A stretch of 5,073 bases of DNA from Pseudomonadota bacterium (lineage in GTDB: Bacteria > Myxococcota_A > Polyangia > Polyangiales > Polyangiaceae): positions 1 through 5,073 of the forward strand of contig QGUH01000368.1 of assembly GCA_003242355.1 (NCBI GenBank), read 5' to 3'. Positions 1 through 4,733 of this stretch are shown piece after piece; the stretch's first letter is position 1; every line of letters begins with the position of its first letter. Below the pieces are notes generated by a model that saw only the letters and a program-made list of their open reading frames with translations, searched no databases and was not told the origin of the DNA. A program made the translations under genes and the position numbers.

Positions 1-1
1 C

Positions 2-628
2 GGGCGCGAACGCGACGCCCGCGACGAAGCCGCAGCATCGCCTTCGGCGCGCGCCGAAGCTACGGCCTCGTCAACGCCGCACACCGAGCACGGCGCTGCG
101 CCCGCGACACCGAAAGCTCCGGGCGCGCCGTCGCCGGACGCAGGCGAGCAGGGAGCGCTCGGTCTTCCGCCCGGTGTTCGCCATTTCGCTGCCGCGTTCA
201 CGCGCGCGTTGCCTGCCGGCATTCACGCGGACGGCGCGTGGAGCGTGCTTCCGCTCGGACGCGTCGGCAGCGCCACGCTCGAAGTGCGCATCGATTCCGA
301 CGGTCGAATCGCCGACGTGAGCACCGAAGCTCCGGCCGGCGCCCCTCCCATCCTCACGCGCATGCTGAACCGCGCGCTGATGCTCCTGCGAGCAGGCACG
401 TTCTCCCTCGATCCGCGCCGCGTCACTCCCGGAACCGAACGCCTCGAAATCGAGGTGACGCTCTCCGACCGCGCCCCGAACCCCGATCCGACGGCAGACG
501 CCAGGCACCTCCAAGCAGTCGGCTTCGCGGCGCCGACCCGGGAGCGCGCGGGTCACGCCCGCTTCACGCTGAACTCCGGGCGTCACATGGAAGCCGTGGT
601 ACGAATCGTGCCGACGAGCGCTCCCTGA
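2..628 (+). CDS. TonB-like C-terminal-domain protein, 5' partial
   Basis: The frame is open from the left edge to a TGA at 626-628, giving 208 residues without the true N-terminus. The first ~50 visible residues are rich in Ala, Pro, Ser, Glu and charged residues, like the stiff periplasmic spacer of TonB proteins. From about residue 60 a folded domain follows: a helix-like stretch with FAAAFTRALP, then strands around TLEVRIDSDGRIADV (92-106), RMLNRALMLLRAGTF and LEIEVTLSD. A last segment near HARFTLNSGRHMEAVVRIV closes the protein. The 'valued strand, D-x-D-G-R-I, helix, G-T-F, strand' order is that of TonB C-terminal domains, and I recall a similar layout in proteins annotated 'energy transducer TonB' in Polyangia. 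Such proteins would couple inner-membrane energy to outer-membrane uptake, but no ExbB, ExbD or receptor gene is visible. Family memory, not alignment, supports the name. A TTG at 209 could be mistaken for the start; the coding pattern clearly continues upstream of it. Confidence 0.55.
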   Translation, partial: GRERDARDEAAASPSARAEATASSTPHTEHGAAPATPKAPGAPSPDAGEQGALGLPPGVRHFAAAFTRALPAGIHADGAWSVLPLGRVGSATLEVRIDSDGRIADVSTEAPAGAPPILTRMLNRALMLLRAGTFSLDPRRVTPGTERLEIEVTLSDRAPNPDPTADARHLQAVGFAAPTRERAGHARFTLNSGRHMEAVVRIVPTSAP

Positions 629-671
629 CGGCCGCTCGCTCTCGACTCGCCCGCCGAACGGAGCCGCTGCG

Positions 672-1361
672 ATGGACCGGAACAAGCTCGAGAAGATCGT
701 CGAGGCGCGCCTGGCCCTCAAGCGCCGCTTCGAAGACGCGATCCGAAACACACCGAGCCTCGCCGATGGCTCCCCGCTCGGAAGTGGCCCGCCGAACCGC
801 CACGGGATGCCGCGCCTGCCGATTGGGCAAACCGAGACGCGCAAATGGCCCGTGCTCGATCTCGGAATCCATCCCGAGATCGCGGCGGAAAACTGGACAC
901 TCGACGTGGACGGCGCCTGCGCCCAACCGCTCGTCCTTCGCTTTTCCGATCTGCTCTCCTTGGAACAAGTCGAGCAGGAGGCCGACTTCCACTGCGTCAC
1001 GACCTGGTCCCGCTTCGACCTCCGCTTCGGCGGCGTGCGCGTCGCCGACGTGCTCGCGCTCGCCGAACCGCTCCCCGAAGCGACGCACCTCATGTGCCAC
1101 GGTTACGACGGCTACACGACCAACGTCTCGCTCGCCGAAGCGCTCAAACCCGACGTTCTGCTCGCTCACAGCGTCGATGGACACCCACTTCCGCGCGAGC
1201 ACGGCGGACCGGTGCGGATGGTGACGCCGCAGCTCTATGCCTGGAAAGGCGCCAAGTGGATTCGTCGTCTCGAGCTCATGACCGAAGATCGCCCTGGCTT
1301 TTGGGAAGAGCGCGGCTACTCGATGACGGCCTACCCCTGGCGCAACGATCGCTACGGCTGA
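672..1361 (+). CDS. Sulfite oxidase-like molybdopterin-dependent oxidoreductase (YuiH type)
   Basis: This is a 229-residue protein of the oxidoreductase molybdopterin-binding family (sulfite oxidase fold). Cys108 in FHCVTTWSRFD is the expected thiolate ligand of the molybdenum. HGGPVR (177-182), followed by PQLYAWKGAKWIRRLEL, is the conserved cofactor-pocket and dimer-side block. The motif CHGYDGYTTNVSLAEAL (142-158) and the ending PGFWEERGYSMTAYPWRNDRYG are typical of the short cytosolic YuiH-like group. There is no Tat signal, haem domain or C-terminal Ig-like dimerisation domain, so it is unlike periplasmic MsrP (YedY) or eukaryotic sulfite oxidase. The substrate of this group is not established. 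The start ATG has GGAG at 660-663, 8 nt upstream. The gene lies 43 bp after the TonB-like gene on the same strand, so co-transcription is possible but a functional link is not evident. Its last 10 bp overlap the convergent ORF on the other strand. Confidence 0.9.
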   Translation: MDRNKLEKIVEARLALKRRFEDAIRNTPSLADGSPLGSGPPNRHGMPRLPIGQTETRKWPVLDLGIHPEIAAENWTLDVDGACAQPLVLRFSDLLSLEQVEQEADFHCVTTWSRFDLRFGGVRVADVLALAEPLPEATHLMCHGYDGYTTNVSLAEALKPDVLLAHSVDGHPLPREHGGPVRMVTPQLYAWKGAKWIRRLELMTEDRPGFWEERGYSMTAYPWRNDRYG

Positions 1362-1834
1362 TCGCCGCCACCGCGGAGCACCATTCGGATCCACCCTTCC
1401 GAACCGCCCGGCGATCCCTTGGCGAGAAGGTGGTAGCCGATCCGGAACACGCGGACGGCGCCGAGCTTCGACAAAATGCGCGCATCGGCATCCGGTTCCG
1501 CCGCACGTGCGGCGCGCTCGCGTTCGAGCGCGAGTTGGAACCCGCGCTCGCAGGCTTCCGCGACGATCCGAACGGCCTCGATCGGACGCAGCCGCCGGCC
1601 TGCATACGGGCAGCCCGCAACGAGCACGTTCGCGAGATACGCGAGCTCCTCCAGGCGCTGTGCATGGGCCTGCGGATCGCGAGCGGCGAGCCGTTGCAGC
1701 GTCGCGCGGAAGCGCCCGAGCTCCGGAGCGCCGCCGGCCTTCCGCACGAGGGTGATGCACGTCGAGCCACGGTGCACGCCGTTTCTCCATCGGGGTTTCC
1801 CAAAGGCAGAAACCCGGCGCGCGGCAGTTTGCAT
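1352..1834 (-). CDS. Probable C-terminal relic of a larger protein (DUF6178-like), possibly a pseudogene
   Basis: This 160-residue frame ends at a TAG (1354-1352) and its ATG is directly preceded in frame by a TGA (1837-1835), so it cannot extend further. From about residue 24 the sequence looks genuinely protein-like: STCITLVRKAGGAPELGRF, then RLEELAYLANVLVAGCPYAG (60-79), RRLRPIEAVRIVAEACERG and ILSKLGAVRVFRIGYHLLAKG. The 'ELAYLANVLVAGC ... GR.xRPxEA ... C..G' pattern is, from memory, like the C-terminal part of DUF6178-type myxobacterial proteins, which are several times longer. No matching N-terminal part is seen in any minus frame up to 2161. The first ~22 residues (Arg-rich) look like read-through sequence. 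A GGAAG lies 3 nt before the ATG, too close to be a good ribosome site. It converges on the molybdoenzyme gene and overlaps it by 10 bp. It may be a decayed remnant or a short standalone paralogue; function unknown. Confidence 0.45.
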   Translation of the reverse strand: MQTAARRVSAFGKPRWRNGVHRGSTCITLVRKAGGAPELGRFRATLQRLAARDPQAHAQRLEELAYLANVLVAGCPYAGRRLRPIEAVRIVAEACERGFQLALERERAARAAEPDADARILSKLGAVRVFRIGYHLLAKGSPGGSEGWIRMVLRGGGDQP

Positions 1835-1878
1835 TCACTTCCGGCACGCAGCGCGCCAGAGCTCGAGTCTCGCGAACC

Positions 1879-1907
1879 TGGCGTTTACACTCCTTGGCTG
1901 GTATGAT
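1879..1907 (+). promoter_or_regulatory. Candidate extended -10 promoter for the vat-like gene
   Basis: TATGAT at 1902-1907 matches five of six bases of the -10 consensus and is preceded by TG at 1899-1900 with one base between, the extended -10 form. At 17-bp spacing the -35 position (1879-1884) reads TGGCGT, which is poor; a better TTTACA at 1884-1889 is only 12 bp away. Extended -10 promoters tolerate a weak -35. Transcription would begin near 1914, leaving a 5' leader of about 250 nt before the ATG at 2162. This is motif reading only. Confidence 0.4.
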
Positions 1908-1920
1908 TTCGGAGCAACGG

Positions 1921-1932
1921 GAGGGCGCCCTC
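1921..1932. promoter_or_regulatory. 12-bp perfect palindrome next to the candidate promoter
   Basis: GAGGGCGCCCTC is its own reverse complement and would cover about +8 to +19 of a transcript starting near 1914. That is a normal place for a repressor operator or a small 5' hairpin. Perfect 12-bp palindromes occur by chance a few times in 5 kb of GC-rich DNA, so position is the only argument in its favour. Confidence 0.2.
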
Positions 1933-2152
1933 GACGCCGCCGTCCGCCCGCCTCTCATTTCGAATTTCGCTTTCCGCTGCTCGGGGACTCCTCTTCGCCC
2001 GATCCGTTGCAGTCGACGAAAACGGCCCGATTCGGATCCATGCCTCGTTTTCATGCGCCTTCCCGCGAGAGCGAGCTCGGCGAGGGGCGCGAGTTTTCCG
2101 GGACGTGCGCAGCACCAATCTGCCGCCGAATCCTGATACGTTCGGTGACCAC

Positions 2153-2156
2153 GAGG
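2153..2156 (+). promoter_or_regulatory. Ribosome binding site deciding the vat-like gene start
   Basis: GAGG sits 5 nt before the ATG at 2162. An in-frame GTG at 2105 would add 19 residues not expected in the family, while the protein starting MNGPNP at 2162 aligns end to end with the remembered N-terminus of Vat proteins (MGPNP-type). This fixes the start at 2162. Confidence 0.7.
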
Positions 2157-2161
2157 CACCG

Positions 2162-2803
2162 ATGAATGGACCGAATCCCGCGAACCCGCACCCGATGGTT
2201 GGCTTTCCGCAGGTGTGTTTCATCAAGAACACGGTGCGCAACCCCAACATCATCGTCGGCGACTACACGTACTACGACGACCCGGACGACTCCGAGAACT
2301 TCGAGCGGAACGTCCTTTACCATTATCCGTTCGTCGGAGACAAACTCATCATCGGCAAGTTCTGTGCAATCGCGCGTGGCGCAAAGTTCATCATGAACGG
2401 CGCCAATCACAAGCTATCCGGCATTTCCACGTACCCATTCCAGATCTTCGGCAACGGCTGGGAGAAGGTCATGCCGAAATTGGACGAGCTGCCGTACAAG
2501 GGCGACACGATCGTCGGCAACGACGTCTGGATCGGCTACGATGCGTTGATCCTGCCGGGCGTGAAAATCGGCAACGGCGCCATCGTGGCCGCGCGGGCCG
2601 TGGTAGCGAGCGACGTACCGCCCTACACCGTGGTCGGCGGGAACCCAGCCAAGCCGATCAAACAGCGCTTTTCGCGGGAAACGATCGAGACCCTCGAACG
2701 CATCGCGTGGTGGGACTGGCCCGTGGAAAAGCTCACGCGCCACTTGGCGGTGATCGTGTCGGGAGACATCGAAGCGCTGCGCGCCTGTGCGGACGCGACT
2801 TGA
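2162..2803 (+). CDS. vat-like: Vat family streptogramin A-type O-acetyltransferase (xenobiotic acetyltransferase)
   Basis: This is a 213-residue left-handed beta-helix acetyltransferase of the Vat/xenobiotic acetyltransferase group, which transfers acetyl from acetyl-CoA to a hydroxyl of streptogramin A antibiotics in the cytosol. The N-terminal MNGPNP block, VGDYTYYDD (32-40) and LYHYPFVGDKLIIGKFCAI (52-70) match Vat(D)-type proteins closely. His83 in MNGANHKL is the catalytic base. STYPFQIFGNGWEKVMPKLDELP (89-111) is the loop that shapes the substrate pocket. Hexapeptide repeats follow (IVGNDVWIGYDALILPGVKIGNGAIVAARAVVASDV), then GGNPAKPIKQRF (159-170), which contacts acetyl-CoA, and the WWDWP C-terminal helix. 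Length is normal for Vat. Active enzymes are trimers. Related chromosomal proteins occur in many environmental bacteria and not all have been shown to act on streptogramins, so substrate is inferred. It stands alone, with its own candidate promoter and a long leader, and no transporter or regulator is adjacent. Confidence 0.92.
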   Translation: MNGPNPANPHPMVGFPQVCFIKNTVRNPNIIVGDYTYYDDPDDSENFERNVLYHYPFVGDKLIIGKFCAIARGAKFIMNGANHKLSGISTYPFQIFGNGWEKVMPKLDELPYKGDTIVGNDVWIGYDALILPGVKIGNGAIVAARAVVASDVPPYTVVGGNPAKPIKQRFSRETIETLERIAWWDWPVEKLTRHLAVIVSGDIEALRACADAT

Positions 2804-2902
2804 CGAGCAGCCGTGGCGCGGAGCCGTGAACGACGAGCTCGGGGCCGAGACGCACGGGAGCGCGGGCCGTCATCGTATTGCCCAACGGCGCGCGTCTGCG
2901 TT

Positions 2903-2938
2903 CACCTGGGCCGCCACGATCACTCGGGCCGCCACGCT
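2903..2938 (+). repeat. 18-bp tandem direct repeat upstream of the toxin-like pair
   Basis: Units 2903-2920 and 2921-2938 agree at 15 of 18 positions and share a perfect core GGGCCGCCACG (2908-2918 and 2926-2936). They end about 28 bp before the candidate -35 box at 2967, a position suitable for an activator that binds direct repeats. The spacer 2804-3048 has no other gene-like content. It could also be a chance duplication. Confidence 0.4.
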
Positions 2939-2966
2939 CCGAATGCTCCCTGCCGCAAGGCGGGGC

Positions 2967-2995
2967 TTGCCGCGACCCACTCGTTCTGGTATACG
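2967..2995 (+). promoter_or_regulatory. Candidate sigma-70-type promoter for the glycine-zipper operon
   Basis: TTGCCG at 2967-2972 (four of six to the -35 consensus) and TATACG at 2990-2995 (four of six, TATA intact) are separated by exactly 17 bp. A start near 3002 would give a leader of about 47 nt containing the strong ribosome site at 3039-3044. It is the only well-spaced pair in the spacer and lies where a promoter is needed. Confidence 0.4.
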
Positions 2996-3038
2996 GCCGA
3001 CGTGGTAAGTGGTGGGTCGGTCCCGTGAGGGGCCGTTC

Positions 3039-3044
3039 AGGAGG
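3039..3044 (+). promoter_or_regulatory. Strong Shine-Dalgarno deciding the glycine-zipper gene start
   Basis: AGGAGG lies 4 nt before the ATG at 3049. The same frame is open back to 2878, but that extension is Arg/Pro/Gly-rich, contains the tandem repeat and promoter, and has no good ribosome site. The start is therefore placed at 3049. Confidence 0.75.
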
Positions 3045-3048
3045 ACGC

Positions 3049-3747
3049 ATGTCGGAATCGGACGATCGCGACGCCTTCGAAAGCGCCATTCAAGCGCTCG
3101 AGGCAGAGCTCGCGAACACGGGCTTTCACCTCACCCTCGATGCCCGCGCGCGGGAGACCTACGTGCGGCAGGTTCGGACCATGGCCGCGGAGCTACGGGC
3201 GCAGGTCGCGCGCGGGGAGCTCACTTGGTCCCAGGCCGCGTCCCAAGCGCAGGAAACGCGAAACGCCATCATGAAGGTGGTGCGGGGCCATAGCACCCCC
3301 GTGGGTCGCGCGATCGCACAACGCCTGAAGAGCGAAGGAAGAACGCTCAACGAGCTGGTCGCACGAAAGACCATCCAGTTGTTCGGGCAGAGCGCCCGGT
3401 TCGAGCAACTCTCGCCCTCCGCTCAGAACCGCGTCTATGCCGAAATCGTCAAATCGGCGGCCAAGGCCAACCCCGAGGTCACGGCCACCATGCGTCGCCT
3501 CTCACGCGCCGGCCGCGGTCTGCTCGTCGTGTCGCTCGCGATATCCGCCTACTCCATCGCGACCGCCGAAGACAAATCACGGGTGGCCATGCGCGAGGTC
3601 TCCGTGACGGGCGCCGGCATCGCCGGAGGCGTTGCAGGTGGCGCCCTGGCGGGCCTCGCGTGCGGCCCTGGCGCACCGGTCTGCGTCACCATCGGCGCTT
3701 TCGTCGGCGGCGCGCTCGCTGCCTTCGGCGTCGATCTCCTCTTTTGA
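3049..3747 (+). CDS. Glycine-zipper membrane protein, candidate pore-forming effector
   Basis: This 232-residue protein has no signal peptide. Residues 1-150 are predicted helical and soluble, with charged stretches (ESAIQALEAELANTG, RETYVRQVRTMAAELRAQVARGELTW) and a central block PVGRAIAQRLKSEGRTLNELVARKTIQLFG (84-113). A hydrophobic segment GLLVVSLAISAYSIATA lies at 157-173. The C-terminus is a glycine zipper: G190, G194, G198, G202 and G206 are spaced every four residues, with G216 and G220 continuing after a turn C205-GPGAPV-C212, and the protein ends FGVDLLF. This makes a membrane-inserting helical hairpin. I recall closely similar C-terminal halves in uncharacterised proteins of Pseudomonas and other proteobacteria. 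Glycine zippers are used by pore-forming interbacterial effectors such as type VI effector Tse4. The small gene 8 bp downstream would then be immunity. No VgrG, PAAR or Rhs domain is present here, so the delivery route is unknown; a housekeeping membrane role is not excluded. Confidence 0.75.
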   Translation: MSESDDRDAFESAIQALEAELANTGFHLTLDARARETYVRQVRTMAAELRAQVARGELTWSQAASQAQETRNAIMKVVRGHSTPVGRAIAQRLKSEGRTLNELVARKTIQLFGQSARFEQLSPSAQNRVYAEIVKSAAKANPEVTATMRRLSRAGRGLLVVSLAISAYSIATAEDKSRVAMREVSVTGAGIAGGVAGGALAGLACGPGAPVCVTIGAFVGGALAAFGVDLLF

Positions 3748-3755
3748 ACGGCTGT

Positions 3756-4220
3756 ATGCGCCTCGACGATCGCATCACGATTGAGAGGCTGCAACAGACC
3801 AACGAGGACGAGCCGCCCCGGAGCCAGATTCTCGTCGATGGCGTTCCGACCGGCAAGCTCGTGGCAGGCGCAGTCCTCGAGGGCGCTGTCCAGTGGGGCT
3901 CTTTCCGCGTGCTGTTCACGACGGACGACGTGCCCTTCGAAGATCAATTGACGATCGTGCTTCTCGATCGAGATCTCCGAGAGCTCGACAGCGCACGAAT
4001 CGGCGCTCCATACGCCACGGGCACGTTCTCCGAGCTCACTTTGATCGAGCCCGACACCATTCGGTTTCGCTTCATCGGCGATACGCTCTGGACCGTTCGG
4101 CTCCTTTCTCGACCGCAACTGAGGGTGCCTTTCGTCTCCGAGCCGCCCGGCGTCCACCGGCGTTTCGGATTTTCGCGGCATTTCGTCGTCTCCGGAAATC
4201 CGAAGCCGGAGCGCTCGTGA
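3756..4220 (+). CDS. Uncharacterised partner of the glycine-zipper protein, candidate immunity protein
   Basis: This 154-residue protein follows the glycine-zipper stop codon after 8 bp, so the two genes are almost certainly one operon. It has no signal peptide or membrane segment. Alternating hydrophobic strands suggest a beta-sandwich: RITIERLQQ (6-14), SQILVDGVPTGKLVAGAVLEGAVQWGSFRVLFTTDD (23-58), DQLTIVLLDRDLRELDSARIG (63-83), TFSELTLIEPDTIRFRFIGDTLWTVRLL (90-117) and a basic end GFSRHFVVSGNPKPERS. I do not recognise a named domain. Gene order and size fit an immunity protein for the upstream candidate toxin; a chaperone or loading adaptor is the alternative. No Shine-Dalgarno precedes the ATG at 3756, so translation is probably coupled to the upstream gene. 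An in-frame TTG at 3744 overlaps the upstream TGA and would add four residues; the ATG is preferred. Confidence 0.75.
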   Translation: MRLDDRITIERLQQTNEDEPPRSQILVDGVPTGKLVAGAVLEGAVQWGSFRVLFTTDDVPFEDQLTIVLLDRDLRELDSARIGAPYATGTFSELTLIEPDTIRFRFIGDTLWTVRLLSRPQLRVPFVSEPPGVHRRFGFSRHFVVSGNPKPERS

Positions 4221-4288
4221 GCGCACGCCGTACGACCCCAGCGCGAACGGGTGAAACCATCCAGAACGAAAATGCGCACGAGCGCTGG

Positions 4289-4308
4289 CCGGGCCCGCAA
4301 TGGCCCGG
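4289..4308 (+). terminator. GC hairpin after the toxin-like operon, possible transcript end
   Basis: CCGGGCC (4289-4295) and GGCCCGG (4302-4308) form a perfect 7-bp G/C stem with a 6-nt loop, about 70 nt past the stop of the last gene. No T-run follows, so it is not a classic intrinsic terminator. It could be a Rho-assisted end or a 3'-stabilising hairpin. Confidence 0.3.
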
Positions 4309-4331
4309 GACGAGAGGTCAACTGGAACGAC

Positions 4332-4352
4332 AAAAACCCATTCGGCCGAATG
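4332..4352 (-). terminator. Minus-strand stem with T-run, possible intrinsic terminator
   Basis: CATTCGGCCGAATG at 4339-4352 is a perfect 14-bp palindrome. Read on the minus strand it forms a 5-bp stem with a GGCC tetraloop and is followed by GGTTTTT (4338-4332), the layout of a short intrinsic terminator. No minus-strand gene is seen upstream of it (coordinates above 4352), so it would have to end an unannotated RNA, or serve as a two-fold binding site instead. Confidence 0.25.
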
Positions 4353-4588
4353 CGCAGCGTCGATGAGCGCATTCATCGAGCGCGTCGAACGATTGCGTCG
4401 ACACGCGTCCGAGCGACCTCGTCGAGAAGTCGGAGGGCAGAGCGCTGCCAAAACGAAGCCAACGTCCGAAATCGGCAACGCTCGCGGAAAGGTCGTCGCA
4501 GCGGGGATGCTCGCGCGCCACCGATCGCCCCCCGGAACTACAGCAGGAAAAGGCAGCAGCAGGTGCGCTCCAGTCGATCGCGGTTCGC

Positions 4589-4611
4589 CTGCAACTAGCG
4601 AGGAGTTGCAG
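4589..4611. repeat. 8-bp inverted repeat (hairpin or operator)
   Basis: CTGCAACT (4589-4596) and AGTTGCAG (4604-4611) are perfect inverted copies around a 7-bp spacer. The right arm runs straight into a 19-bp tandem repeat. There is no T-run, so a terminator is unlikely; an operator dyad or RNA hairpin upstream of the lipoprotein gene is more plausible. Confidence 0.4.
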
Positions 4612-4645
4612 TAGCAGCCAAGACTCGCAGTAACAGCCGAGACTC
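4608..4645 (+). repeat. 19-bp tandem direct repeat
   Basis: GCAGTAGCAGCCAAGACTC (4608-4626) is followed immediately by GCAGTAACAGCCGAGACTC (4627-4645), with 17 of 19 positions identical. It ends 88 bp before the lipoprotein ATG. Two head-to-tail near-copies of about two helical turns could be paired protein-binding sites; simple slippage duplication is also possible. Confidence 0.55.
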
Positions 4646-4733
4646 GGCGGGCGGCGCAACGATTCTCTCACGTTGAATCCGCGGACCCAGCCTTCTGTTC
4701 GGGTGCGATCTGTGGCAAGTACCCGTCGTGGTC

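Larger units (their letters stand above)
1835..2161. other. Intergenic spacer and probable leader before the acetyltransferase gene
   Basis: This stretch of 327 bp lies between two divergently read frames. It holds a sigma-70-like extended -10 promoter on the plus strand, a 12-bp palindrome and then about 230 bp in which no frame has protein-like composition. An 80-codon frame starting at TTG 1894 runs through the promoter itself and is Arg/Pro/Ser-rich, so it is not called as a leader peptide. No Rho-independent terminator is evident. Confidence 0.5.
4221..4733. other. Intergenic region with no convincing gene, rich in inverted repeats
   Basis: About 510 bp separate the toxin-like operon from the lipoprotein gene. 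Open frames exist on both strands (for example plus 4300-4614 and minus 4318-4671), but they are Arg/Ser-rich or Cys/Ser-rich, have no ribosome site and show no family resemblance. The region does hold a GC hairpin at 4289-4308, a 14-bp palindrome at 4339-4352, a 7-bp stem at 4360-4379 (TCGATGA, 6-nt loop, TCATCGA), an 8-bp stem at 4589-4611 and a 19-bp tandem repeat at 4608-4645. It must also carry the lipoprotein promoter, which I could not place. Confidence 0.5.

Noticed and set aside
845..1906. A 353-codon plus-strand frame overlapping the molybdoenzyme gene
   Set aside because: Extreme Arg content, no ribosome site and no family pattern; it is an out-of-frame shadow.
1383..2040. 11-bp direct repeat ATTCGGATCCA at 1383-1393 and 2030-2040, which could be deletion or insertion endpoints around the relic
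   Set aside because: Eleven identical bases 650 bp apart can occur by chance in a 5-kb window, and nothing else marks these points as boundaries.
564..2159. A 531-codon open frame on the minus strand spanning the molybdoenzyme gene and the relic
   Set aside because: It is Arg/Ala/Gly-rich with no domain resemblance and lies opposite a well-recognised gene; long stop-free shadow frames are expected in DNA this GC-rich.
2878..3048. N-terminal extension of the glycine-zipper protein by 57 residues
   Set aside because: The extension is low-complexity Arg/Pro/Gly, overlaps the tandem repeat and promoter, and AGGAGG sits correctly before the ATG at 3049.
4211..4224. GCGCTC-GT-GAGCGC inverted repeat over the stop codon of the partner gene
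   Set aside because: The 2-nt loop is too small for a good hairpin and there is no T-run.
3549..4478. A 309-codon minus-strand frame opposite the toxin-like pair
   Set aside because: It lies antisense to two plus-strand frames that have good protein character and a strong ribosome site; its own composition is not protein-like.
4300..4614. A 104-codon plus-strand frame in the spacer, with an internal ATG at 4363
   Set aside because: No ribosome site, Arg/Ser/Thr-rich composition, and it runs through the inverted repeats; not called as a gene.
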